From Chloroflexota bacterium (lineage in GTDB: Bacteria > Chloroflexota > Anaerolineae > 4572-78 > J111), in the NCBI GenBank assembly GCA_016860845.1, contig BOKF01000022.1, positions 1-64,000 on the forward strand: a DNA stretch of 64,000 nt, given 5' to 3'. Every line of letters starts with the position of its first letter. Within the stretch, counting starts at the first letter, position 1. Below the pieces are notes generated by a model. The model made no database searches, had not been told where the DNA came from, and was given only the letters and a program-made list of their open reading frames with translations. A program made the translations under genes and the position numbers. Of the stretch, positions 8,263 to 17,068 are shown one piece after another.

Positions 8263-9582
8263 ATGTCCCCGCTTCCTCCTACTCCCAATGGTCAAACAGG
8301 ATGGCATGCGCTGCAGGCCATGATCCGGCAACGGAGCATGCTGGCGGCCTTGCAGGTTTTTCAGCAGGAACTGGGCAATGTCTTTCGAGTCAACCTGCCC
8401 GGTTTCAACCCGGTGGTTCTGGTTGGGCCGGAGGCCAACCGCTTTGTGCTGGTAACGCACCGGGACGAACTGCGCTGGCGGGCCGAGCACGATCCGATCA
8501 CCCGGCTGCTGCGGGATGGCCTGCTGGTGATTGACGGTGACTGGCACGATACGGTGCGCAGTTATATGAACCCGGCCTTTCACCGGCGCATGCTGACCGG
8601 CTATGTCGAGGTGATGGGGCGCTACACCGATTACATCAGTGCAGCCTGGGATACATCACCCCGCGATATGCTGGCCGAAATCCGGCGGATGACTTTGCTC
8701 ATCCTGGTTCAGACCATGTTCAAGGTGGATTTCAGCCCGGAGATGGGCCGCTTGTGGCCGGCGGTGCTGCGGCTGCTTGCTTACATCTCGCCGGGGCTGT
8801 GGCTTCTCTGGCGGGATGTCCCCCGGCCCGGCTATGCCCGTGCCCGGCAGGAAGTTGACCAATACCTGTACCGGCTGATCCAGGCTCGCCGTGAGGCCCT
8901 GCGAACGGGTCATGACGAGCCGGACGACCTGCTGGGGGTGCTGCTTACTACCCCCGAAATAAGCGATGACCTCATCCGCGACCAGATGCTGACCATGCTC
9001 ATTGCCGGGCACGATACCAGCACGGCGCTCCTGGCCTGGGCGCTGTACCTGATGGGCCGGCACCCAGCCGCTATGGCCCAAGCGCGGGCCGAAGTTGAGT
9101 CAGTGCTCGGCTGTAATGCACCTGCGCTGGAGCACATGTCCCACCTGCGTTATCTGGAGCAAGTCATTAACGAGGCCCTCCGCCTTTATCCCCCCTTACA
9201 CATCGGCACGCGTACGGCGGCGGTTGATCTGGAATTTCAAGGTTACTGCATCCCCGCGGGAACCCGCGTGCTTTACTCGCCCTACCTGACCCACCGTCTG
9301 CCGGAATACTGGCCCGACCCGGACCAGTTCGACCCGGAGCGCTTCTCCCCGAAGCAGGCCCGCACCCGCCCGCCTTACAGCTTTGTCCCTTTCGGCGGCG
9401 GCTCGCGGATTTGCATTGGGGCCGCTTTTGCTCAAGTTGAGGCCAAGGTCATCCTGGCCCGGCTGCTGCAGCAGTTTGAGCTGGAGTTGATACAACCGAA
9501 GGTGCATCTGCACATGGGCGTCACGCTTGAACCCAGGCCGGGGGTAATGATGCGGGCGCAGAAGAAAGCCGACAGAAAGTAA
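8263..9582 (+). CDS. Cytochrome P450
   Basis: Soluble 439-aa class-I-like P450 monooxygenase. The I-helix oxygen-activation motif AGHDTS is at 248-253, the K-helix ExxR is Glu304-Arg307 (EALRLYPP), the PERF-type segment is FDPERFSP at about 356-363, and the haem-binding loop FGGGSRICIG at 377-386 supplies the Cys384 thiolate. It should hydroxylate an organic substrate using electrons from a ferredoxin or flavodoxin partner. No reductase or ferredoxin gene is adjacent. The sequence is closest in style to bacterial CYP102/CYP110/CYP120-like fatty-acid or terpenoid hydroxylases, but the substrate is unknown. Confidence 0.95.
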   Translation: MSPLPPTPNGQTGWHALQAMIRQRSMLAALQVFQQELGNVFRVNLPGFNPVVLVGPEANRFVLVTHRDELRWRAEHDPITRLLRDGLLVIDGDWHDTVRSYMNPAFHRRMLTGYVEVMGRYTDYISAAWDTSPRDMLAEIRRMTLLILVQTMFKVDFSPEMGRLWPAVLRLLAYISPGLWLLWRDVPRPGYARARQEVDQYLYRLIQARREALRTGHDEPDDLLGVLLTTPEISDDLIRDQMLTMLIAGHDTSTALLAWALYLMGRHPAAMAQARAEVESVLGCNAPALEHMSHLRYLEQVINEALRLYPPLHIGTRTAAVDLEFQGYCIPAGTRVLYSPYLTHRLPEYWPDPDQFDPERFSPKQARTRPPYSFVPFGGGSRICIGAAFAQVEAKVILARLLQQFELELIQPKVHLHMGVTLEPRPGVMMRAQKKADRK

Positions 9583-9715
9583 AGGCGGTCGGTAAAGAAG
9601 CGGGCGTCTGGAAATTTTTAGACATTGAAAATGGGACAGTCGAGGGTGTATTGTAAGACTGCTTATTCAAATCTCTCATCCCCAGGAGTTTGTTAGTGAA
9701 AGCGAAGCCTAACTC

Positions 9716-9757
9716 ATGAACTGCCGTGTTGGCTGTGGAGCTTGCTGCATTGCCCTC
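9716..9757 (+). pseudogene. Remnant: first 13 codons of a YkgJ-type Cys-cluster gene
   Basis: An ATG at 9716 opens MNCRVGCGACCIA, which matches the strongly conserved N terminus of YkgJ-family cysteine-cluster proteins (CxxGCGACCIAPSIS pattern). Homology stops abruptly after codon 13 and the frame then runs antisense into the diol dehydratase small-subunit gene. It looks like the 5' stub left after a deletion. The match is from memory of the family and is short. Confidence 0.45.
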
Positions 9758-9790
9758 GTAAAATCAATATTTTGCAGCATACAGGAAATC

Positions 9791-10201
9791 TTAATCCCGC
9801 CGCAGCAGCCCCCGCGCCTGGTAAACCAAGGCTGCCTCGCGCACGAAACGAGCATTTTCCGGGGCCTGGTACTCCTTTTCCAGAGTGTCGGCCAGGGCCA
9901 GCAGCTCGGCGAAGGTGGCGCGGCCGGGGCGCAGGATTTCGTACATGCGCAGCAGGTCGGCATTGGGAACGGCGGTTAATTCGGCGGCGCGGAGGAGATT
10001 GGCGGCCAGTTGTTCGTAGCCGGCCTGGCGGGCAATCTCGGCCTGGGCGCGCAGGGTCTCGGCGCTGATTTGCAGATCAGCCGCCGACAGGTTACCCGTC
10101 GCCGCCTCGTCCAGGGTGATGTCAGCCAGCGGTTTCCCGTTCGCCGTCATCAGAGACTCGGAGTGGGCCATAAGCGGATAATCGGGGATAAATTGGCTCA
10201 T
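9791..10201 (-). CDS. pduE: Diol/glycerol dehydratase small subunit
   Basis: A 136-aa protein matching the small (gamma) subunit of adenosylcobalamin-dependent diol or glycerol dehydratase. It begins with YPLMAHSESLMTANGKPLADI, less the last residue typical of the family start, and continues with the helical EIARQAGYEQLAANLLRAAEL region and the C-terminal LEKEYQAPENARFVREAA segment. It follows the fused large/medium subunit gene on the same strand after an 83-base spacer full of heptamer repeats, so the two are presumably one transcript. Together they would dehydrate 1,2-propanediol or glycerol to the aldehyde. Confidence 0.88.
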   Translation of the reverse strand: MSQFIPDYPLMAHSESLMTANGKPLADITLDEAATGNLSAADLQISAETLRAQAEIARQAGYEQLAANLLRAAELTAVPNADLLRMYEILRPGRATFAELLALADTLEKEYQAPENARFVREAALVYQARGLLRRD

Positions 10202-10206
10202 CTTAA

Positions 10207-10288
10207 CCTCAATGCGTCTTGCGTCTGGCGTGAATTAACGGAACACGCAACACGCAATACGTTTCACGCATCACGTTTCACGTTTCAC
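10207..10288. repeat. Heptamer repeats between dehydratase subunit genes
   Basis: Degenerate 7-base units of the AACACGC/AATACGT/TTCACGT type on one side of GCGTCTT/GCGTCTG units, giving a partially self-complementary spacer inside the operon. It may modulate small-subunit stoichiometry, but this is speculation. Confidence 0.55.
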
Positions 10289-12519
10289 ACATCCGGTTCC
10301 CAATCAAACAACAATTCGGTCGGCGGCACATTACGTATTTCTTCGGTTTCGCGGCGGTGGAGCAGGGCCGTTTTGACAATCAGGCGCAGCCTGGCCCAGT
10401 TGTCCACCTTGACCGCGACCGGCTTGACCGGCAGGCCCTGGGCATACCGGGCGGCATTGCGGCCAATCGCTTCATACGTTTCCAGGGTCAGGCTGGGCGA
10501 CTGCGGGAACAGTTCCAGGTTGTTCAGCGGGGTTAAACCGCGTTTCTGGATAACTGTCGTGCCGCGCGATTGCAGGCCGATGGCAATGCCCGATCCGCTC
10601 AAGCGCGCTCCGGCATGGCCGATGGCCGCGCAGTCGGAGCTGCGATAAATTTTGACCACGCGGGCCGTCAAGCCTTCTCTGGCAATGCCGGTCAAAATGG
10701 CCGCCAAAATTTCTTCGTGGGGGACTCCGTTGATGGTGCGATTCAGCGCCGCGCCGAAAGCCGGTCCCACCGCGACCACAACTTCGGATCTACTGCTCGT
10801 TGGAGCAGGACCCAGTTCGACCAATTGGGCGGACGGCTGGCCCAGGTTAGCCTGGATAAATTCGCGGGGCGATTTGGCTTGCGGGATTTGCTGCATTTCC
10901 TCCCAGCGTTCCGCTTCGGGGCGATAGCCGCTGCCGGGGCCGCGATAATCGTTGGCGTCGTTGATGCCGCTGAGGACGTGAAAGCCGCGTTCAAAAATAG
11001 CCGCCGGCTGCAGGTAATCCCCGGCGAGGCGCTGCCGGCCCATTTCCAAAATATGGGCAGCCGCCTGGCTAAAACCGCGCCTGTGCAGCGCCTGGACCAC
11101 CGTCAGAACCGTGTCATCACTCTGCAAAAAGCGATCGGCCGCGGCCAGGTCGGCGATAAGATCGCGCTCGGGCATATCATCGCTGCTGTGGGCGGAAGTC
11201 GCCGCCTCGACCTCTTCCGAGGTGATGGCCGGGAAACCCAGTTCCGCGTAAACTGCCTGGATGGCTCTGGCCGCCTCGCGCCGGATTGCCAGGACGGCGT
11301 CTTCGGTGACGGGCCGCACGCCGCCATCCACCTGCATATCGCGCTGCAAGACGTTGTAGTCGTCAAAATCCTCGGCATCAAAGTTACCGCCGCCGAACAG
11401 GTTGTCGCGCTTGGGGATGGCGCTGTAGCCGGAAAAAATAAAATCGGCGCCGGGGATGAATTGCAGCATTAATTTGGCCGTTTTGCGAATGGCCGAATGG
11501 GAGGCCAGGGCATCGTTGCCGGACGCGACTTCCAAACCGAGCATCGCCGCCAGTAAATTTTCGGCTAAAATGGCCCGGACGCCGCCGGGTAAGGCTTCCG
11601 GTAAGGCTACACAGGAAATAGAGCCGTTTTGCACTCCCTGACTCCCCGCGCCGCGAGTCACCAGCAGGCAGCGCGCTTCCAGGTAGAGCATGGAGCAGCC
11701 TTCGGCGTGGCCCATCAGCGCCTCCGAACCAGTACCGGAGGTGAAGCGGACCTTGACCCCGCGAGAAGCATAGGCCGAGGCCAGGAACGCCTTGGACCAG
11801 GGCGTGTCGTCGCCGTCAACAAAGGCTCGTTCGGTGCCGTAGACTGACAGCGTTTCGGCGTAGCTGACCAAGCCTTTCATCGCTAAACGCAGGCCCAGGG
11901 CTTCTTCTACCGCGCATTGGGTCAGCACCCCGCCCCGGCCCGTTTGGGTCCCCACGAGTATGGCCAGGGCATTGAAAGGAGCATTACGGGCGACTCGCAC
12001 CGTTGTTTCGACCTCGGCAAAACCACGCAGGGCGGCCTCGGCGGCGTCGGCGGCCAGGAGGGCCGGATGCTCGCGCCAGTTGGTGACGTGGGCTTGATTG
12101 GCTGGGGTGCGGCGGACCCGCATTTTAGCCAGCCCCATCATCATTTCTAATACATTCAAATGGCGGATAATCTCGACGAGCTTGGCCGGGGTGCAGCCGC
12201 CGGCTAACCGCCGGACCTCGGCCTGGGGGATGTTGATATCTACCAGCATCTGGGCAAGCTGGCGGGAAGGGGTGGCCATAGCGGCCTCGGCCACGGCCAG
12301 GTTTAAGCTGTGGTCGGCAATAAAGAGGTCAATGGCGTCAAAATCGGCTCGCCGGCGGCCATCCAACTCCACCACCTGCCCATTTTCAAGGCGCAAGCTG
12401 GGTTGAGGATCGTAAGGGCTGTCGGCAACGATCAACCCGGCCTCCGGCCAGGGTTCGACAAATGTTTCTTTGTTGATTTCTCTTTCGGCCAGAATAGCAA
12501 AGCGGCGAGAGTGCGTCAT
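10285..12519 (-). CDS. Diol/glycerol dehydratase, fused large and medium subunits
   Basis: A 744-aa B12-dependent dehydratase chain. Residues 1 to about 550 are the large catalytic subunit (RFAILAEREINKETFVEPWP start, TQTGRGGVLTQCAVEEALGL, SGTGSEALMGHAEGCSMLYL, and GGGNFDAEDFDDYNVLQRDM blocks). From about 565 the sequence becomes the medium subunit (VVVAVGPAFGAALNRTINGV, then KIYRSSDCAAIGHAGARLSG and GIQSRGTT-like GLQSRGTTVI). In Klebsiella and Salmonella these are separate PduC and PduD chains. The enzyme removes water from 1,2-diols through an adenosyl radical. Only the small subunit follows; no reactivase, aldehyde dehydrogenase or microcompartment shell gene is nearby. The fusion is clean, with no stop or frameshift at the junction. 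Confidence 0.92.
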   Translation of the reverse strand: MTHSRRFAILAEREINKETFVEPWPEAGLIVADSPYDPQPSLRLENGQVVELDGRRRADFDAIDLFIADHSLNLAVAEAAMATPSRQLAQMLVDINIPQAEVRRLAGGCTPAKLVEIIRHLNVLEMMMGLAKMRVRRTPANQAHVTNWREHPALLAADAAEAALRGFAEVETTVRVARNAPFNALAILVGTQTGRGGVLTQCAVEEALGLRLAMKGLVSYAETLSVYGTERAFVDGDDTPWSKAFLASAYASRGVKVRFTSGTGSEALMGHAEGCSMLYLEARCLLVTRGAGSQGVQNGSISCVALPEALPGGVRAILAENLLAAMLGLEVASGNDALASHSAIRKTAKLMLQFIPGADFIFSGYSAIPKRDNLFGGGNFDAEDFDDYNVLQRDMQVDGGVRPVTEDAVLAIRREAARAIQAVYAELGFPAITSEEVEAATSAHSSDDMPERDLIADLAAADRFLQSDDTVLTVVQALHRRGFSQAAAHILEMGRQRLAGDYLQPAAIFERGFHVLSGINDANDYRGPGSGYRPEAERWEEMQQIPQAKSPREFIQANLGQPSAQLVELGPAPTSSRSEVVVAVGPAFGAALNRTINGVPHEEILAAILTGIAREGLTARVVKIYRSSDCAAIGHAGARLSGSGIAIGLQSRGTTVIQKRGLTPLNNLELFPQSPSLTLETYEAIGRNAARYAQGLPVKPVAVKVDNWARLRLIVKTALLHRRETEEIRNVPPTELLFDWEPDV

Positions 12520-12570
12520 TGTAACTTCACCGTAGCTTAAAATGGATTAGAAATGAGTAGAGAGTGTTGC

Positions 12571-12668
12571 CGATTAGTTACACGGAGTTTCACGAAGAAT
12601 ACACAGAGGTGCACAGAGAAATTAGGCAAGAATTCTCTGTGCTATCTCGGTGTGTCTCTGTGACCTGA
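12571..12668. repeat. Long hairpin repeat in intergenic region
   Basis: CACAGAGGTGCACAGAGAA on the left is mirrored by TTCTCTGTGCT...TGTGTCTCTGTG on the right, with flanking CACGGAGTTTCACGAAG copies. It forms an imperfect stem of roughly 30-40 bp in the 159-base spacer between the HEAT gene and the dehydratase. Confidence 0.6.
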
Positions 12669-12678
12669 GCAGATACAG

Positions 12679-13689
12679 TTAATTCAGGTAGCTTTTACGA
12701 CGAGAGGATCCGTTAAAGTCGTCATCGTCAAAATCGTTAAAGAACTCGTCAGAGTCATCGTCGCCAAAATCAAATAAATCAAAGGAGTCACTAAAGAGGT
12801 TAAGTTCGTCCAGGGCTTCCTCGGCGGCCAGGGCAATGGCTTCCACATCGCTTTCGACGTACGCTTCCAGGGCTTCACGGGCTATCGTTCCGCCGATTTT
12901 TCCCAAGGCCCAAATCGCCATTTCTTGCACCTGCAAATCGGGGTCATCTTCAATCAGTTCGACCAGCTTGGGCACGGCTTCGCTGGCTTCCAACTCCCCG
13001 GACGCCCGCGCCGCTTCAAAGCGAATCTCGCTGTTTTCGTTATCTAACTCGGCGATAACCTGCGGCCGCCACTGCGAGTCGGCGCTGCGGCCCATGGCAA
13101 AAATAGCGCTGACCTGCATCTTTTCGTTTTCGTCGTAGTAGGCGTTTTCGATGATCTGGGCCACGGCCGGTTCGCTGGAATAGGCGATGGATTCAATCGC
13201 TCGCCGCCGAACTTCCAGATCCTCCGCGCCCTGGTGGATGGTTTCCAGCAAAGCTTCCTCGGCCAGCAGCGCCTGGTGCTGGTCTATATCCTCGACTTCG
13301 CCCAGGTAAACGAAACGGCCCAGGGCTATCGCTGCCGCCGCTCTGACTGTAGCCGCTTCGTCGGTGCGCAGCAGATGTACCAGCGGCCCAATTAAAGTGG
13401 GATTCTCATTTTCCCACAGCCCATTGATCGCCGCCGCGCGGACTTCGGCGTCTTCATCGCCCAAACCCAGCAGAAAAACGGGATCAAAATATACCTCAAA
13501 ATTAATCTCGCCGATCTCGACCAATTCCTGCATAATGTCCCGCCGGCGCTGGGTGGGAATCGTAGGCCAGACACTTTTAAAGGTGGCCAGGGCATCCCGG
13601 TCCATTTTGGAAAAAATGTAGAGGCTGCCGGTATGGAGTTCTTTCTCGGCAGCAACTTGGTTCAGTTGTTCTTTAAATGATTTTGTCAT
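12679..13689 (-). CDS. HEAT-repeat protein with acidic tail
   Basis: A 336-aa solenoid protein. From about residue 60 to 290 it is a run of HEAT/PBS-lyase-like repeats of about 30 residues (for example ALGDED-AEVRAAAINGL and DDPDLQVQEMAIWALGKIGG), ending in a very acidic tail (DFGDDDSDEFFNDFDDDD) and a basic last segment. The start at 13689 (MTKSFKEQLNQ) is preferred because the longer frame would overlap the upstream gene. Such repeats bind proteins or act as lyase/assembly scaffolds; no catalytic residue is evident. It sits downstream of the zinc-ribbon membrane protein and RseP genes on the same strand and may be co-transcribed. Confidence 0.8.
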   Translation of the reverse strand: MTKSFKEQLNQVAAEKELHTGSLYIFSKMDRDALATFKSVWPTIPTQRRRDIMQELVEIGEINFEVYFDPVFLLGLGDEDAEVRAAAINGLWENENPTLIGPLVHLLRTDEAATVRAAAAIALGRFVYLGEVEDIDQHQALLAEEALLETIHQGAEDLEVRRRAIESIAYSSEPAVAQIIENAYYDENEKMQVSAIFAMGRSADSQWRPQVIAELDNENSEIRFEAARASGELEASEAVPKLVELIEDDPDLQVQEMAIWALGKIGGTIAREALEAYVESDVEAIALAAEEALDELNLFSDSFDLFDFGDDDSDEFFNDFDDDDFNGSSRRKSYLN

Positions 13690-13714
13690 CTTGCTAATTG
13701 TCAAATTAATATAT

Positions 13715-14578
13715 TTACTGCCACAAAAAGGTCCAGCGGTCACTTACGTCGCTGACCGGTTTGGCCACTTGCTGGCCGTTTTCAGTCGTGATTGCCTCGA
13801 CAAAGACATACCATTCGTATTTGCGGCCGGTAAATTCGTCGGCCAAACCCCAGTACAGGTCAGGCGGAACAATCCAAAAATTCTCTTTCACGTTGGTGCC
13901 GCCAAAAGAAAGCTGCCCATTTTGTGACCAGGTCAACCGGACAGCATAGGTTTCATTGGGAGCCAGCGGCCCCATATCTTGCCAGCGTAAAACCAGTTCC
14001 TCGCTGCGGCTGTAGATTTCGTCGCCTGTCGGCCCCAGCAAGACGGGCCTGCCAAAACGAGGCGTCGGTGTGGGGGTCGGCGTTGGCGTGTCGGTCGGTC
14101 CTTGAGTCGGCACAATGACCGGTGTGTCGGTCGGCGTCGGGGTGAGGGTGGGGGTCGCCGTTGGCGGGCGCGTGCCGGTCGGCGTGGCGGTCGGCGTGGG
14201 AGTGTTGGTAGATGTCGAAGTGGCTGTTGCGGTGGGAGTGGCGGTATGGGTCGGCGTGGCCGTCGCCGTCGGCGGGTTGACCATTAAAGCGACCTGCTCT
14301 GTGCTGCTGAACAGCACCGGCTTCAGTTGTATCCCGCCCCAGACTAAACCGAACAGCAGCAGCGCGCCCAAACTTATTTGTAAAAGCGGCAGCGGCTTTG
14401 CTTCCAGCCTGGCCCCGCACTCCGGACAGGTGTGCAGGGTCGCCGCCGCCGGACGCCCACAGACGCGGCAGCGAATGCGGCCGAGCGTAATGGGTTTGCT
14501 TTGGCCGCACTGTGGACAGAGACTCCAATCCGCTTTAACCGGCGCCCCACAGTTGGGGCAAGTATAATCGGCTGCCAT
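13715..14578 (-). CDS. Zinc-ribbon, single-pass membrane protein with Thr/Pro-rich linker
   Basis: A 287-aa protein of modular build. Four CxxC pairs in the first 65 residues (CPNC, CPQC, CRVC, CPEC) form two cytoplasmic zinc ribbons. One membrane helix follows (about 70-90), then a low-complexity TxTPTATPT linker of about 70 residues, and a C-terminal beta-rich domain (about 175-287) with Trp-rich strands. The topology places the beta domain outside the cell on a flexible stalk. The start at 14578 lies 2 bases after the RseP stop, indicating coupling. Function is not known; the layout suggests envelope sensing or binding. Confidence 0.75.
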   Translation of the reverse strand: MAADYTCPNCGAPVKADWSLCPQCGQSKPITLGRIRCRVCGRPAAATLHTCPECGARLEAKPLPLLQISLGALLLFGLVWGGIQLKPVLFSSTEQVALMVNPPTATATPTHTATPTATATSTSTNTPTPTATPTGTRPPTATPTLTPTPTDTPVIVPTQGPTDTPTPTPTPTPRFGRPVLLGPTGDEIYSRSEELVLRWQDMGPLAPNETYAVRLTWSQNGQLSFGGTNVKENFWIVPPDLYWGLADEFTGRKYEWYVFVEAITTENGQQVAKPVSDVSDRWTFLWQ

Positions 14579-14580
14579 TG

Positions 14581-15984
14581 TTAGAAAAAACTGGCCCAAT
14601 CAATCGGCGGGATAGGATTGCTGATGTCATAGTAGCTGATCACCAGCATCAGCGTTACCAGCAGGGCCAGTCCAACAAAATGAATAGCGCCTTCCTTTTC
14701 GGGAGGGACGCGCTTGCCGCGAATGGCCTCGATAATGACAAATAGAATGCGCCCGCCATCCAGGGCCGGCAGCGGCAAGAGATTGGTAACAGCCAGGGCA
14801 GTACTCAGAACAGCGGTAAACCACAGCACCGGAAACCACCAATTGAGGGTTATCGCTGCATTCACTGCCGAACCGGTCTGCTGGTAGATGCCCACCGGCC
14901 CGGTGGGACGAGCCGCCTCTGCCGGGAAAATATTCTGTAAAATGGCAATCGGCATGTAAAAAGTTAGCGCCACATAGCGAGTGGTCTGGGAAACACCACT
15001 GGCCAGCGCTTGTGGCAGCGGCAGGTAAGTCAGCCTGTTTTCAATGCCTTCATAACTGATGCCCACACCCATGGCCCCTTGATTTGGGGGCGGGTTAACC
15101 CGAGGAGTCAGCCTTGCCTCCAGCATTTGACCTTGACGGTTAATCCGCAGGGTAATTTCAGTGCCCTTTTTGTCTTCGATGTAGCTGACTAAATCATCCA
15201 CGTGTTTAAAATCAACGTCTGCCGCTCCGACAATAATATCGCCCGCCTGCAAACCGGCCTGGGATGCCGGAGTGTCGGGGATGACCTCGTTGATAACGGT
15301 CTGGGCCAGAGGGGCTTCTTCGCCTTTGAGGTTGATGCCGGTCACCGGCTCCGGCGTGCCCGACATCGCCGCCAGGGTGAAGAAGAAGACGGCGGCCACC
15401 AGATTCATAAGCGAACCGGCGGCCAGCACGGCCAGGCGCGCTCTTTTGCTCTTACCGGCAAAACTGCCCGGCGCACTGGGGTCTTCTTCGCCGACCATAC
15501 GCACATAACCGCCGAAAGGAATCCAGTTGATGGTATATTCGGTGGGCCGGGTCAGGGCGTCAACGGTGACGGTAGGCCGGTTTTCTGCCGCAGCCGTGGC
15601 CGGTCCGCGCGAAAGCAAGCCGAAAAACTTGGCTTCGCTGCCGGCGGTCTGGCTTTTCTGTCCTTTATCGGCAGATGAAGCGACCACTTCCAGTTTAGTT
15701 ACTTCCGGCCGTCCTTGGGCATCAATGCCGGTTTCGGCATACACTTGCACACCCGGTTGGATCGTCCGGGGGATGTTCAGTTTGCGGCCAATCACAAATT
15801 CGTGACCGTCCAGGGTAATGCTGCCTTCATCCTGCCACAGCTTGACCAGCCGCGGCGGAAACCCGATAGCGAATTCCTCGACGGTAATGCCGGATCGTTT
15901 GGCCACCACGAAGTGACCTAATTCATGCACAAAAACAAGGATGCTGAGAATGACAATAAACGCAATTAGATAAATGGGGTCCAA
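14581..15984 (-). CDS. rseP: Site-2 protease, RseP/M50 family
   Basis: Intramembrane zinc metalloprotease, 467 aa. The active-site HELGH is at 20-24 in the first membrane helix (LVFVHELGHFVVAKRSG), a PDZ domain covers about 225-310 (GLQAGDIIVGAADVDF), and the third zinc ligand lies in LLPLPALDGGRILFVIIEA near residue 395. An insertion of about 80 residues between the first helix and the second (roughly 55-145) is longer than in E. coli RseP. It would cleave membrane-anchored anti-sigma factors or signal-peptide remnants. Unlike the classical order, no dxr or cdsA lies upstream; the mevalonate-pathway gene takes that place. The symbol is by family. Confidence 0.92.
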   Translation of the reverse strand: MDPIYLIAFIVILSILVFVHELGHFVVAKRSGITVEEFAIGFPPRLVKLWQDEGSITLDGHEFVIGRKLNIPRTIQPGVQVYAETGIDAQGRPEVTKLEVVASSADKGQKSQTAGSEAKFFGLLSRGPATAAAENRPTVTVDALTRPTEYTINWIPFGGYVRMVGEEDPSAPGSFAGKSKRARLAVLAAGSLMNLVAAVFFFTLAAMSGTPEPVTGINLKGEEAPLAQTVINEVIPDTPASQAGLQAGDIIVGAADVDFKHVDDLVSYIEDKKGTEITLRINRQGQMLEARLTPRVNPPPNQGAMGVGISYEGIENRLTYLPLPQALASGVSQTTRYVALTFYMPIAILQNIFPAEAARPTGPVGIYQQTGSAVNAAITLNWWFPVLWFTAVLSTALAVTNLLPLPALDGGRILFVIIEAIRGKRVPPEKEGAIHFVGLALLVTLMLVISYYDISNPIPPIDWASFF

Positions 15985-16051
15985 AGCTAACTAATCCTTT
16001 CAAACAACTTGTCCAAATCCTGCCGTCATTATACCTAGCTTTGCCCTGCAA

Positions 16052-17059
16052 TCAAATCAATCGGGCTGGATCGCCGGGACCGCTGACGATAATCTGCTGG
16101 ACGCCCGGAAGCTGCCCGGCCCTGGCCCTCAGCTCTTCGGCGTGGGCGGCTGCACAGAGGAGATGGACATTTGGCCCGGCGTCAATGGTAAAGTAGACGG
16201 GGATACCTTCGTCCCGCCATTGCAGGACGGCATGAATGATCGCCATCGTAGCCGGTTCCAGGTAGTACAACGGCGGCCGGCTGGTCATCATCACCGCGTG
16301 CATCATGATGGCATCTTCCTCGACGACCGGGCCCATCGCCGCCAGGTCACGGGCCAGGAGCGCCTCGCGGCAAGCGGCCAATCTGGCCTCGGCCCCGGCC
16401 AGCCGGGCGGATTGCAAAGAACTGGTGGAGGCCAGGCGATGCCCCCCGCTTGACCCAACCGCCTTATGGACCTGGCTTACAATGACGATCACATCGCGCA
16501 GGTCCCAATGTTCGGGCGGAGCAATGCTGGTCGCTACCGAACTCTCGTCGCTGCCGGGAAGCCACTGGCAAAACCCAGCCGGCACCGAGCGGCTGGCCGA
16601 TCCGGAGCCGCGCCGGGCCAGGCGGGAAAGGCCCGCCTCGTCCAAATCCAGCCCGGCCGCGGCCGCGCCAGCCAGAGCCAACGCAGCAAAAGCCGAGGCC
16701 GACGAGGCAATTCCGGCTCCGGCGGGAAAGCTGTTGGCCGATTCCACCCGGGCCGGCATGTGCAGCCCGGCCTGCATGCGGATTAAATTCAGAACTGCCG
16801 TCACCCGCTCCAACCTTGGCCCGATCAGCCGCTGCTCATTGATGATGAGGTCGTCGGCGGCGAGGTCATCGGAAAATGTCACCGTGGTCACGGTCTGTAG
16901 GTCGGCCAGGTTCATTGAGAGGGAAGGATTAGCCGGCAGGCGCAGCGCCTCGTGGGTGTTGCCCCAATATTTGATGAAGGCAATATTGGGATGCGCCAGG
17001 GCAGTCGCGCGGTGGTGATGCGCTTTGAAATGGTTGACCAGTGATTCGGAGTCAGTCAT
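16052..17059 (-). CDS. mvaD: Mevalonate (di)phosphate decarboxylase, GHMP family
   Basis: A 335-aa GHMP-fold enzyme of isoprenoid synthesis. It has the N-terminal NIAFIKYWGN motif, the ATP loop SFPAGAGIASSASAFAALAL, and the catalytic Asp in FTIDAGPNVHLLC. It converts mevalonate 5-diphosphate to isopentenyl diphosphate; however, Roseiflexus (Chloroflexota) is known to have a relative acting on mevalonate 5-phosphate, and the two cannot be separated here by eye. The start at 17059 (MTDSESLV) is chosen by family alignment; the upstream in-frame extension is entirely the MITE-like element. No other mevalonate gene is adjacent. Its 5' leader lies within or just after that element. Confidence 0.88.
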   Translation of the reverse strand: MTDSESLVNHFKAHHHRATALAHPNIAFIKYWGNTHEALRLPANPSLSMNLADLQTVTTVTFSDDLAADDLIINEQRLIGPRLERVTAVLNLIRMQAGLHMPARVESANSFPAGAGIASSASAFAALALAGAAAAGLDLDEAGLSRLARRGSGSASRSVPAGFCQWLPGSDESSVATSIAPPEHWDLRDVIVIVSQVHKAVGSSGGHRLASTSSLQSARLAGAEARLAACREALLARDLAAMGPVVEEDAIMMHAVMMTSRPPLYYLEPATMAIIHAVLQWRDEGIPVYFTIDAGPNVHLLCAAAHAEELRARAGQLPGVQQIIVSGPGDPARLI

Positions 17060-17068
17060 AGCTGCCTG

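Noticed and set aside
10570..11472. 300-codon plus-strand frame opposite the dehydratase gene
   Set aside because: Antisense shadow; composition and lack of motifs show it is not a gene.
13690..13743. Longer N terminus for the HEAT protein
   Set aside because: Would overlap the upstream gene by 29 bases and adds residues unlike the repeat fold.
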